Shown: piece by piece, positions 47,368 to 58,455 of the stretch
Layout: every line of letters starts with the position of its first letter
Position numbering within the stretch: the first letter of the stretch is position 1
Assembly (NCBI GenBank): GCA_958496175.1
Contig: OY292280.1
Location: forward strand, 11,470,001 to 11,534,000
Direction of reading: 5' to 3'
Length of the DNA: 64,000 nt
DNA from: Sisyra terminalis
Lineage: Eukaryota > Arthropoda > Insecta > Neuroptera > Sisyridae
Translations under genes and position numbers: made by a program
The notes under the pieces: generated by a model
Databases searched by the model: none
What the model saw: only the letters and a program-made list of their open reading frames with translations
Told to the model about the DNA's origin: nothing

Positions 47368-48504
47368 CTGTGTAAACAATATATAGAATATATTGCGGTC
47401 CAATTTATGAAGTACAATTATATATAATAATTAGGGTGATTTTTTTTTTACTTTTTTTGGTCCCATCGTGAAATTTTGTTGGAAATACCAAAAAAAAAAT
47501 TCTCTGAAAGTTTAAGCCCTTAATATTAATTTTAAGTGTCCTCGACCAATACGTGTAAAGATTTCCCATTGAAAATACACGGAAACTCTGATTTTTGATT
47601 TTTAAATTTCTATATCTCAGTGGCATTTCATGGGATCGCTTTTACCGAAGATGGTTTTTTCTCAGAATTAAACGCTCTACAAAAGTGCTCATTGCAGCAA
47701 AGTCGTAACTCACACCGGTAGTACGGGCCACTGAACCTGATTTTTCCATAAAATTCGCGTTTTTTTTTTTGCATTTATCTCGTAAATAACAAGAGCTACG
47801 GAAAAATTATAAATAAAAAACTTGTAGAGGATTTGATTTCCTACAAAAAAATTCTTGTAGACCAAATCGCTAAGATCAATATTAAACGAGATATTAAGCC
47901 TTGAATTGATTTTTCTGTGAAATTTTTGCCGATCATTGATTTAAACTTTGAATTGAATATTGATTTAAAAAGGCTTAATATCTCGTTTAATATTGATCTT
48001 AGCGATTTAGTCTACTGTACCTTTTTTGTAGGAAATCAAATTCTCTACAAGTTTTTTATTTATAATTTTTCCGTAGCTCTTGTTATTTACGAAATAAATG
48101 CAAAAAACGCGAATTTTATGGAAAAATCAGGTTCAGTGGCCCGTACTACCTCACCGGTGTGAGTTACGACTTTGTCGCAATGGGCACTTTTGTAGAGCGT
48201 TTAATTCTGAGAAAAAACCATCTTCGGTAAAAGCGATCCCATGAAATGCCACTGAGATATAGAAATTTAAAAATCAAAAATCAGAGTTTCCGTGTATTTT
48301 CAATGGGAAATCTTTACACGTATTGGTCGAGGACACTTAAAATTAATATTAAGGGCTTAAACTTTCAGAGAATTTTTTTTTTGGTATTTCCAACAAAATT
48401 TCACGATGGGACCAAAAAAAGTAAAAAAAAAATCACCCTAATTATTATATATAATTGTACTTCATAAATTGGACCGCAATATATTCTATATATTGTATAC
48501 ACAG
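47368..48504. repeat. Composite palindrome: FB5 termini around FB1
   Basis: Outer 62-63-bp arms (CTGTGTAAACAATATATAGA... through GGTCCAATTTATGAAGTACA) match the ends of the FB5 family at 60.2-61.95 kb. Directly inside is the complete FB1 at 47431-48441. Both FB5 arms stop at the same base, so the whole 1.14 kb is one continuous palindrome. This is not expected from a random insertion of one palindrome into another. Confidence 0.85.
47431..48441. repeat. FB1 foldback element, copy 2 (full)
   Basis: Arms 47431-47900 and 47972-48441 are 470 bp each and near-identical. Termini TTAGGGTGATTTTTTTTT and complement. The same internal order as copy 1: CCCATCGTGAAATTTTGTTG, CTCGACCAATACGTGTAAAG, CACACCGGT, GTAGAG. 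Identical 73-residue frames on opposite strands (47405-47626 and 48246-48467) are direct mirror shadows. The high arm identity suggests recent origin or gene conversion between arms. Confidence 0.9.
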
Positions 48505-51144
48505 TATATCTGTTCAAAGTCAGCGAAAAAATCATATTTTGATCATTAAATTGTCGTCCTCGTAAACCGAATTCCAAATATATCCAGTTAATAAATAAGT
48601 AGTTAGTATAAAGGAGGTACTTTATGCGTCGTTTTAGAGCAAAAGCTACTAATTTTCCATCTAAGAAAGGATACTTAGTGTCTACTTATTAAATTAGTTG
48701 TTTTGTAATAAAAATGCTTAAAATAGTATAGATACCTTTGATACCGACTTACTTTAGCGCATTGGGGTTTCGAATTATGAGGATAGTTTATATATATTTA
48801 GGGCAATTTAAAGTAATTTAGAGCAATATTTAGTATTTAGAGCAACAGTATTTTAGAAGTTAAGGATCGAGGAAAGTATGTGAAATAGGCGGAAAATAGG
48901 ATAGTATAAGTAGCGATGAAAAGATACTAATTTAAAGTAGGATAGAATACAAAAAATTATAAAGGGTCCATTGTTAAGGGAACCATCGATTTTTCGTTTC
49001 CATAAAACGGATTCCTAACATTTAAAATTAGTAGATATGAAATTTGGGATGAGAATGCTTTTTAGTCGTTCACGGTTGGCGACTAATTTATCGCCTTAAA
49101 CGGATTCTCGGTACCTCTACTTTTAAGACTATTTTAGTTGTCAAAAAATAGTTCAGAATACAAATGGTATACAATTTAGGTAGGTTTTGCCGCCCCTTTG
49201 GGGTTGAAATATTCTTAGGTTAAGAGCTTTTTTGATTTAGTCTTCAGTTGAGTCACTAAGATACCAAATTAATTTAGTGCATTGGAATTTTAGTTTTCCA
49301 GTTACTATTTTAGTGGTTTAGTTTCGGTTATAATCTTAAGTAGCTGAGCACAAGGATACGTTTTTTAGTCGTTGTGGTTGCGACTTAGCATTCATCTGAA
49401 AACATATCCTTGGCAACGCAATTTATTAGGTTAGTTAGTTATTTTATTATGAAAAATAGTAATTCAGGATTGCCAAAACTAGGGAAGGTTTTCCCCTAGT
49501 GAAAACATATTCCTGGTAGCTCGAATGATTAGGTTAGTTATTCGATTAAATTAATTTGTCATTTCTATTTTTTTAGGTTAAGTGCTTTTTAAGTTAGGGT
49601 TAGTTCATTTCTACTTATACACAGTACAAAGTGGAAACAGTAATCTAAAAATTAGAGTCAATATAAAGAAGCTTAATTATTAGTTGGGGTTGAGGGTGCG
49701 TTTTTAAATCAAATTGGGGTGCGACTTTTAAATCATCTGAAAATGCACTTTAGACCACTACTTATTCAGGGGGCATATTTTTAGTCATTTTGTCTAAATG
49801 GTCATCTAAAAATGGGTTCCCAGTACGTTAATTATAATTGCTTAGTATTTTTTCTATTAAAATTATTCTTAGGTTCTTGGGAATAGTCATACTATTTGGT
49901 GGTGGGTTTAATTTAGCGTACTTGAATTTTAGTCACTAAATTCATCTATATTTTATATCTCAATACAACTATCTAAAGTAGCAGGGGGTTAGGGATACGT
50001 TTTTAGTCGTTTTGGGGGCGACTAATTTACCATCAGAAAACGTATCCTTGAAGCCCCTACTTGCTAAATTAGTCATCTGTAATTTCAGTTCATTTACTTA
50101 GAGTTTAGTGATTAGCATTAGAAAAATATTTCTATTCACTTTTAACTAAATAGGTTAATTTTTTTATTAATTTTATACTTTCTACTAATATAGAATAATT
50201 GCTTTTTGGGTTTAGTCATTAGCCACATCACTTAGATGATGGCTTAATTTAGCGCATTGGGGTTCTAATTATTAAGAATAGTCTAAAAAAATATTATTTA
50301 TAAAACTAAAAAAAAAAGAGGTGGACATTTATCAAAGCAGTATTAATGATGGAATACATTCAAGAATTCACTTGTTTCTTTTGTATTCTAGCTAAGTTTA
50401 GTTTTATTTCGTCTTTAAATTAGTATTTTAATTAAAAGTATCCATAATAGTAGTTAGTTGGTAGTAGGTTAAGCAAATTTTGTGTTTATATTTGTGCGAT
50501 TAAAATTAGTTGGAAAATTGCTTCTAAAATACATTTACTTAAAGTTAGTTACTTATTTAGGTTATTTTAGCTTACTAATAATACTTTTTCTTTAGTTTGG
50601 TTTAGTTACCTTGCAATTACGTAAAATTAGATTAAAATTATCAGTGGTTACTAAAATTGTGACTCTTACATCATTAGCTAACGAATTAGTCATATTTAGC
50701 CGTATTCTGAATAGCTATACTAAAGTATCTACTATTTTTCAGTTATTACTAAAAGCGTGATAACTATTCTTTAGTTATTATTAGGTTAGTTATTTTTTTG
50801 GGATTAGTCAAATCTTTTTTTGATTCGTATAGTTCGTAAAATTAGTGATCCCAAAATAGTAATATTAGCTTGAGGGGAGTGTTAGCATTTTTCTTTCCAT
50901 TATATTTAAAACAGTATCGTCGGAATCTTCTAATGGAATTAGTTTATTTCAATGGAATTTTTTTCATCATTAACTTCCAAGTATTGTTCTTAACATAGAA
51001 GTTAGGAGGTTTAGTAAGTTTAATCCTAAGTACCCTACTTTCCAGAATCATTTTTTTTTTGGTTCTTAAATACAAGTTAGTCCAATAGTCGCGAAGAGGT
51101 CACTAAATGTTTTATGTTTCAATTTTTTTATTATTAAATCAAAG

Positions 51145-51407
51145 CAGAGGTGGCCAACCCAAATAGTATTGTGGGTCACTTTAAAAATGCATCATAACTC
51201 TGCAGGTCACCCATAAAATTATATATCTGCAATTCTCCATATAAAATTTCGATGCACTGTAGAGATTTTTAATATATTTGTTTTCAACACTTTGGGCATC
51301 ATAAAATATGGATACCAATTTAGTAAAAGTGTGATGAATCTCGCGAGCCAAAAAAATTGTCTTAACGGGCCTCATGCGGCCCATGGGCCGCGAATTGGTC
51401 ATCCCTG
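51145..51407. mobile_element. hAT-type MITE (CAGAGGTGGCCAACC)
   Basis: 263 bp with ends CAGAGGTGGCCAACCCAAAT and the complement of CAGGGATGACCAATTCGCGG. The flanking 8-mers AATCAAAG (51137-51144) and ATTTAAAG (51408-51415) agree at six of eight positions, as expected for an older insertion. The interior GCGGCCCATGGGCCGC is a palindrome. Structure and termini fit hAT MITEs. Confidence 0.82.
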
Positions 51408-52571
51408 ATTTAAAGCATAAAAGAAAGAAAACAACTAATTTTTTTTTACGAAAAATAACATCTTTTAAATGTTTTCCATTTTCCATTTTACACAAATGAA
51501 CTTGACTTCTGTACAGCTTTAAACGTTTCTGGTTTTATTGCCTAATTTTGATACGAATATTTTCCTCCAGTTAGGAAAACTACCCGTGGTTTAGTAGCCA
51601 AAACTTTTCCCGTAAGGTATCTCCATAAAAAAATCAGGAACCGTGTAGTCACGACGGATAATCAATGGCTCATTTTCTCGAAATTATTCACTCTTATATC
51701 TTCCATTGTGGTTTTTACTTTATGGCAGGTGGCATCGTTTTTCTGGAACCACATTTTCGGTCAACGCTCCACTCTGGGTCCCACAAAATTCTGAAGTATG
51801 GCCTTATCGTTCTTTAATTTGATCACTGCAATACTTTTGTCATTTTGGAAAAAAAAACGGTCCCATGATATTAAAACAGGGGTACCACTCTTGGATTTTG
51901 TGGAAGTAGTTGTAGTTGAGGATATGTTTTTAAGGAATTTTTGAGCTAGGGGTGACTTATTTATGGGCCAAAAAACATATTCTTAGTACCTCTACCGTTG
52001 TAGGTTACTTTAAAATTAGTTTGTGTATTAATTTTTGTACTACTTAAGAATAAAATAGCTTAGCAATGGAGAGAAGTGGACTTAAGTTAACGTTACATGT
52101 AGAAAGGGTGAATTTGTGAATTGTGAATTTATAGATTAGTTTTTTTTTTATAAGTTAGGTTTATATATTGTAAAATTAGTTTAATATTTAGCTATAAGTT
52201 AGTATAAGTATAACATTATTGTAATTGTTTTCCCCGCATTCCTGCAGTCCTGGATTTATGAGTTTTTCAACGTAGGGCAAAAGCTTTACAGTAACGCCCT
52301 CTTGAAATGTCCATACGTGATAAATCCGGGGCTGTCTTAAGATTTGGATAGTACAAGAAGATAGCAACTATGATAAAGTTCGCTATTTAGTTAGTAAGTT
52401 TTTAAACTGAAGTATTATAGATACATTTATTAGGAGGGATAATTGTTTTGTTTCGGGGTTGAAAATAAAAGTTATTATTCTTGAATTTGTTAACTTTGTT
52501 TTATTCATAAATTTTATTTTTCAGAGTTATAAAATGAGTAAATTTATATTGAAATTATCATCCATAGTTGT

Positions 52572-53876
52572 CAAAAACAAAAGCCAAAACTTGACCCCAT
52601 AAGCACATTGTTTTAGTTAAATTTCCAATAATTTCCCCCAAAAAGCTCTTTCCCCAGAATAATCTGGAATCCAAACTTACTCATTAGATTGGGCCAAAAA
52701 AATCGACTATTTTTTTTTTTTTTTGAAAAATATATCGAAAATATTCAAGTTGAGAAAAAAAATATCGGGAAGATTACAGCCCTTAATATTAATATTAAGA
52801 GGTCTATCATATTTAATTTCGATTTTTAATTTGTACTTTGATTTTTGCGTCAGTGCTGTCAAACTATCAAGGTAAAAAAAAAAATCTGCACTTATTTTTA
52901 TAGAAAATTAAATTCCCTACAAAAAATGTTTCGTTAAAAATTTTTGCCAGACACGCCGTTTCCGAATAATCAAGCTTTAAACATTGATATAATTTTTAGA
53001 TTTATCTTCTTTGTTTTGGAATTTTTTAACTAACGAACAAATAAATATATAGAAATTAACAAAATAGATTCTTGAAGGGAATTTAATGCTCTACAAAAAA
53101 GGTCTTGTAACGTTTTTACATAAAATCACTCTTTCAAAATTGGTTCAACAACGAAAAAAAGAAAAATTTAATTTTTCCCTCAACTTTAATTGTGAATAAA
53201 TTCATCATACATCCATATCGCACTAACTTATCGCTTATTTTATTGCTTATTGCCATTCATGTAGAAGTAATTTCTAGATATCTGAGTACCTAAAAGAGTA
53301 ATTAGAATGAAACTTCTTGCTAGATTTTACAAAAATTCAATTTTTTTTTTCACAAATATATTATTTTTAGAGCTTTCTAAAGTATTGTTAGATTTAGAAT
53401 GCATCTAAAATTCATATACCAAGAAGGTATATCCAATTAAGGGAAATAAAATTAATGCTCTACAAAAAAGGACTCTTAACGTTTTTACATAAAACCACTC
53501 TTTCAAAATTGGTTCAACAACGAAAAAAACAATAATTTAATGTTTCCTTCAACTTTAATTGTGAATAACTTTTGAAAAAGTAATTTCATGTAAAAACGTT
53601 ACAAGACCTTTTTTGTAAAGCATTAAATTCCCTTCAAGAATCTATATTGTTCTATATTGTTCTTTATTTTATACATACATTAACCAACAAACAAAATATA
53701 CCGAAACATTGCGGAATTGATAATCTGCGTTAATTGCAATCCTGTCCAAATTCCTGATCAAAAATGAGTAAGATAGGATTTCAGGTTATTCTGGGGAAAG
53801 AGCTTTTTGAGGGACATTATGGGAAATTTTACTAGAACAATGGGCTTATGGGGTTAAGTTTTGGATTTTGTTTTTT
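52572..53876. repeat. FB4 foldback element with nested internal repeats
   Basis: Outer ~120-bp arms (52572-52692 and 53764-53876) include CCAAAACTTGACCCCATAAG and AGCTCTTTCCCCAGAATAA with complements. Inside, from 52686, TTAGATTGGGCCAAAAAAAT resembles an FB2-type terminus. The motif GCTCTACAAAAAAGG followed by GTTTTTACATAAAA(T/C)CACTC is repeated directly (about 53090 and 53458) and inverted (about 53600). Confidence 0.75.
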
Positions 53877-55717
53877 TTTAATTAGTAATGGTATTGTGGA
53901 TTAAATTGGAAATCTTTTGATATGTTTGGGGATGAAATTTCAAATGAAATGATGCATAGATGAAAATAGTTGGAATTGAATTGAGAAAAGTAACGAAACG
54001 GAAAACGTTGGGATTTCCGTTTGATCGAAATGTTAGGGGGGAAATAAATGCGCCCTTATTTAAAAATGGATTTCAACGTCGAATGAGTATTTAATAAGTT
54101 CGTGAGCGTCGTTAATATGAAATAATTCAATTGAAATGGTCGACGGCTGGCGTCGTCTACTATGCCGCCCACTCGGCGCATTCAGGAGGAACAGGAGAAG
54201 AAAAACAAGAACCGAACGAAACAAAATGTGTTGTCACAACCCCCGAAAAAAGCCTCTTTATTAAATATTTATTAAAACGCGGCAAATTTCATTTTGGAGA
54301 GAGAAATCGTTTGAATCGCTAATTTCCAAAAGGGTCAGAATCTGGAAATGCGCCTCATGGTTTCGCCGCTTTTTCACTAAGCCGCCGAGCCGATCCAGCG
54401 CAAAAAAAATCGGTTACCATAAGATTAAATAAAGCGGTTTCGAGTTCTATTATTTAAGTATCTGAATTAAAACGAATGGATTTATAGATTTTTTTGGCGA
54501 ATTTTTCGTAGCGGGTGGAGAGGATGCGGGGGGTGGTTTTGAAATAATTTTTATTGATTTTATTTAGCGAGCTAGACGATCTGGCCAGTTGAGTCCCGAG
54601 AGATTGACGATGAAAAAAAGACGTCTTTAGATATTTTAACTATTTGTTTCAGTCAAAAATGTCCGCTCAAATCAAATCAAGTTTGACTAGTTTTTGATGA
54701 ATGAGTGAGACGAGTCATCGTTGCAACAGAGATGACATTTTGAATGCATCGTGCAATTAAGTGCTAGGACTGTGCAATTTTCGGTGTGAAACTCGCAAAT
54801 TTTCCCGGGAATTCCGGAAAAGTCAGGGCGCATGCGCCGAGAGTGGATCTCAACAGGTGTGGAGTGGGCGCCGCGGCGCTCTACTTGCACCAGACTGGCC
54901 CGGTACATCCACGTATGGTCAGCGGCAATCGGCGAGCACAGAATCCGAGCGCCGCGGATCTAAAATGTTAAATGTGATAAATAAAATACAAAAAGTCTAC
55001 GAAAAATTCTTTGTCAGCTTTGTTCTAAATGCAGTTAAACAATGTAGATATGTGATTCGGTAGCGTTTCTTTGTGCGCGGCCGACGTACCGCGCTAAATT
55101 CTGGCCCTGAATTTCGTTATTTGACCGCTTTTGATCACGAAATCAAAAGCCGGTGAGCGCCCCGCGATCCAACCACCAAAAATAAAATCAAACAAATGTC
55201 CAAAAACGCTCAAAATTGACGATGTGTCTCCGGCAAAATGATCTTCCCAAACCGGCGGCAATCATCTTCGTCATTAAATACACTTTTTTAACCCCAAAGA
55301 CATTTTTTCGATCTCGACAACCTAACGGAACGCCGCACGACAACCGCACACCCCAACCACCACCCCGTTGCGTCACCACTCGGTCTCAATTTCATTAGAA
55401 CACTTGGAAACTTGAAAAAAAAAACATCCAAAACTAAACAATACTCGCACTTCTCCTGCATGGCACAACAGTACGACAACAATATCCACCATTATTAACC
55501 AATCTGACACTTTGCGATAGTATTAGGGTCAGTTTTACGTCATGCCCCATTTAAGACATCCAAAAATTCCTATGCTCTCCTTTCCAAAATTCAAAATAAC
55601 CCATAAATGATAGATTTTTGGAATAATTACAAGGAAATTGTGAAACAAAACACCGTAGAAAACCACCACTCGTGGCACTACCTAGCGGCTACAAAACAAA
55701 ATTTCATCTTGGTATTA
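53877..55717. other. GC-rich island, possible gene edge
   Basis: Between about 54120 and 55400 composition changes sharply: CpG-containing words such as GGCGCCGCGGCGC near 54868 and GCGCGGCCGACGTACCGCGC near 55075. Open frames here are short and disagree in strand and frame. This could be a promoter or first exon of a gene, but no splice-linked coding run can be assembled. Confidence 0.3.
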
Positions 55718-55888
55718 GCCTACTGGTAGCCGAGTGGTATAGATGACCACTCCAAAACTAGTAAGTAGTCGGATCCTCGTGTAGTGTAAATTTTCAATAT
55801 TCTCGATTAAGGATTTAATTAACCTTAGAGTCGCTAAAGGACCTTAGTAGTTATAAAGCGACGGTAGATAATAATTTAAAAAAAAAAC
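55718..55888 (+). repeat. tRNA-derived SINE, single copy
   Basis: The head GCCTACTGGTAGCCGAGTGG gives a good box A. Box B is degraded to GTCGGATCCTCG. The body has TTCTCGATTAAGGATTTAAT, AACCTTAGAGTCGC and GACCTTAGTAGT. Ends in an A-rich run near 55888. Confidence 0.7.
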
Positions 55889-55992
55889 ATCTTGGTACCA
55901 AAATTTCTTGGTAACATTATAATTTTGAAATACCTCGCTAAATAAACAAATTGGCTCCCTGTGGAGTGTTAGCCATGCATTGGGAAACATCC

Positions 55993-57300
55993 CGACTAAA
56001 AATTATTTAGGGAATACCCAAAGAAAGCATTGGGCCTCAATGGAACCCATACCCAACTAGGAAATCCCCATTGAGCTCTTTGTGGGTCCACAGTAGGAAA
56101 GCTCAATGCCGAAATTAAAAAAAAATGTGCCGACTAGAAATTACTTTAGGAATACCCAAAGAAAGCATTGGGCCCCAATGGGGCATGCCCAATTGGGAAA
56201 TCCCCATTGAGCTCTTTGTGTGCCCATAGTAAGAAAACTCAATGCCAAAAGTAAAAAAAAATGTGCCGCCTAGAAATTACTTTAGGAATACCCAAAGAAA
56301 GCATTGGGCCCCAATGAGGCCCATACCCAACTAGGAAATCCCCATTGAGCTCTTTGTGGGCCCATAGTAGGAAAACCCAATGTCGAAATTAAAAAAAAAT
56401 CTGCTGACTAGAAATTACTTTAGGAATACCCTAAGTACGCATCGGGCCTTAATTGAAGCCCAATGAGGCATGTCTAGTTTGGAATTATTAACAATTATTA
56501 ACAAGTCATTATCACCTTATTTTCGAATTGCTTCACTAAATAAACAAATTGGCCCCCTGGGGAGTGTACGTCACGCATGGGGAAATATCCCGACTAGAAA
56601 TTACTTAGGGGATGCCCAAAGAATGCATTGGGTCCCAATGAGGCCCATGCCCAACTGAGAAATCCTCATTGAGCCCTTTGTGGGTCCACAGTAGGAAAAC
56701 TCAATGTCGAAATTAAAAAAAAAATGTGCCGACTAGAAATTACTTTAGGAATACCCAAAGAAACCATTGGGCCCCAATGAGGCCCATACCCAACTAGGAA
56801 ATCCCCATTGAGCTCTTTGTGGGCCCATAGTAGGAAAACCCAATGTCGAAATTAAAAAAAAAGCTGTTGACTAGAAATTACTTTAGGAATACCCAAAGTT
56901 TGCATCGGGCTCTCATTGAAACCCAATGAGGCATGCCTAGTTGGGAATTATCAACAATTATTAACAAGTTATTAACAATTTATTTTCGAATTGCCGCACT
57001 TAATAAACAAATTGTTCCCCTGTGGAATGTACGCCCTGCGTTGGGAAACATTCCAACTAGAAATTGCTTTAGGAATGTTCTAGGTATACATCGGGCTTTC
57101 ATTGGGCCCCATTAGGGCATGTTCTCTTGAAAAATTCCCATTGGGCCACAGTCTGAAAACCCAATGTTGAAATTAAATATTAATGTAAATTTTCCATCAT
57201 CGGGCGCTGTGTACCGACTAGAAATTAGTTTGGGAGTACCCAAGGTATACATTGGGCCCCAATGAGGCATACCCAATTTGGAAATCCCTTTAAAAAAAAA
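55993..57300 (+). repeat. ~137-bp satellite with higher-order structure
   Basis: Unit starts (CGACTAGAAATTACTTTAGG) occur at about 55993, 56131, 56268, 56405, 56591, 56730, 56868, 57053 and 57214. Spacings of 138, 137, 137, 186, 139, 138 and 185 show a ~460-bp higher-order unit made of two short and one long monomer. Each monomer has CATTGGGCCCCAATG and a CCCCATTGAGC partner. The long form adds TTAACAATTATTAACAAG. Frames at 56470-56658 and 56933-57115 are shadows. Confidence 0.85.
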
Positions 57301-57322
57301 TTTGCGCCTACATAAAAAAATT

Positions 57323-57850
57323 TGCCCACCATTATACCTCGAAAACGAAATCTTAAGAAAATCATCAGAAATTCGATATCTAGGATTCTACTTGGATAGT
57401 CATCTCACTTGGAATCCACACACCAGACTGAAAAGATAGGAACTTAACAGATGTTACGGACTTTTACATGGACTACTAGGACCCAAATCTACAATTAGTA
57501 TGCACAATAAAGTGACTTTATACAAAGCAACATTATGACCTATCTGGACTTACGGAGCAAAACTGAGGGGTTCCACTAAATCTTCCAATATACAACGAAT
57601 CCAATCCTTTCAATCCAAATATCTCCGAAGAATCCTCAATACTCCCTGTTATGTTTAAAATGAAATAATTCATAGAGACCTAAGTATTCCCTATGGGGTC
57701 AAACTTGTATCAAATATAATTCAAAATTTTCATGAAAAATTTCACTACCATACAAACCCAGAAGTGCAAAGTTAGCATCATTACAACACCCAAAAAACCC
57801 TCCACGTGGATTGAAAAGGCGATGACCAAGAGATCATCTTATTAATTCGT
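57323..57850 (+). pseudogene. Jockey-clade LINE reverse transcriptase C-terminus (dead)
   Basis: One frame reads CPPLYLENEI, then EIRYLGFYLDSHLTWNPH, LLGPKSTIS, LYKATL-stop-PIWTYGAKL, NIQRIQSFQSKYLRRILN and IIHRDLSIPYGVKL, in that order. This is the RT thumb and connection region typical of Jockey-type non-LTR retrotransposons. A further frame gives PPRGLKRR-stop-PRDHLIN, which fits the C-terminus after a frameshift. Stops at several positions (after HTRLKR, within the L-PIWTYG motif, after NTPCYV, and after EVQS) show it is inactive. The endonuclease and RT catalytic core are absent, as expected for a 5'-truncated insertion. The 3' UTR follows. Confidence 0.88.
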
Positions 57851-58018
57851 AGAGTTTCCATAATTGATACCTCTCATCAAATCCTCAAACCTAGTGGCTT
57901 TGACTTGAAATTCTTTTCGAGTTAAAGTTTATTTTTATTTAAAAATTATAACTTTTCCTTATTGTATGTTTATTATACAGATTGTAGTAAATGAAGAGTA
58001 CGAGTCTGTAAACTGTAG
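57851..58018 (+). repeat. Jockey LINE 3' UTR, copy 1
   Basis: Follows the LINE frame and contains GGTACCTCTCAAxxCCTCAAACCT-like sequence with GTGGCTTTGACTTGAAATTC and ATGAAGAGTACGAGTCTGTAA. A second copy of the tail is at 58253-58450. Confidence 0.7.
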
Positions 58019-58252
58019 CCTTTTTTAGCTTAGTCAATAATTCCATACCTACATTCAATTTAAATTGAGTTAAAAAAATAGTTTTCGGTAATGATTAAAG
58101 TAAATTTTGGCGTTCGTAAAATGAATCAGAACCTTTTTTGTAGAGCTTTTAGGTCCCTACAAAAACATATTAAAAAAATAAATAAAAAAGAATGTTTAAA
58201 TTTATACACATTAAATTTATAAACAAGAAAAACCTGTTGGTGCACCCTTAAT
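58019..58252 (-). repeat. Single arm of FB6 lying between two LINE tails
   Basis: GCCTTTTTTAGCTTAGTCAA through AATTGAGTTAAAAAAATAG and ACCTTTTTTGTAGAGCTTTT to AAGAAAAACCTGTTGGTGCA matches the FB6 arm at 59028-59240. Only this one arm is present here. Confidence 0.75.
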
Positions 58253-58450
58253 TGGCCAAGAGATCATTTTATTAATTTGCAGAGTTTCAATAATTGGTAC
58301 CTCTCAAGTCCTCAAACCTGATGGCTTTGACTTGAAATTCTTTTCGAGTCAAAGTTTACTTTATTTTTATTTAAAATTATCACTTTTCCTTATTATATGT
58401 TTATTTATTGTAGAGATTATAGTAAATGAAGAGTAAGAGTCTGTAACATT
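58253..58450 (+). repeat. Jockey LINE 3' UTR, copy 2
   Basis: Repeats GGCCAAGAGATCATTTTATT, the frame end and UTR of 57827-58018 with scattered differences, ending AAATGAAGAGTAAGAGTCTG. The tail duplication brackets the FB6 arm, so it arose after that arm was in place or with it. Confidence 0.8.
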
Positions 58451-58455
58451 ATTAC

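Larger units (their letters stand above)
46568..50264 (+). repeat. Hairpin family C (TTTTTGGGTTTAG...TTAAGTCG)
   Basis: Units at about 46568, 46696, 47083, 49224 and 50208, plus a right half at 48742 and weaker relics at 49560 and 49865. The unit reads GCTTTTTGGGTTTAG, TTAAGTCG, a ~16-base loop GAGTCACCTCTGTAC, CGACTTAATTTAGCGCATTG. The stem is TTAAGTCG/CGACTTAA at 46696 and 47083, extended with TCGTG/CACGA at 46568, and changed to AGCC/GGCT with ATCA/TGAT at 50208. Confidence 0.7.
46321..51985 (+). repeat. Hairpin family D (GGATACGTTTTTAGTCG), eight units
   Basis: Units at about 46321, 46434, 49051, 49352, 49692, 49769, 49991 and 51918, each ~55-68 bp. Outer stem is like GGATACGTTTT/AAAACGTATCC and inner stem TAGTCG/CGACTA. 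The outer stem varies between units with pairing mostly kept: GAGAAT/ATTCTC at 49051, GATATGTTTTT/AAAAACATATTC at 51918, and inner AGTCA/TGACT at 46434. All lie in the same orientation as family C. Confidence 0.7.

Noticed and set aside
47405..48467. Identical 73-residue frames on opposite strands
   Set aside because: They are the same sequence read from the two arms of the FB1 palindrome, composed of low-complexity and homopolymer-derived residues.
54761..55063. 100-codon frame in the GC-rich island
   Set aside because: Overlapping frames on both strands are equally open, as expected in GC-rich DNA. No conserved motif was recognised.
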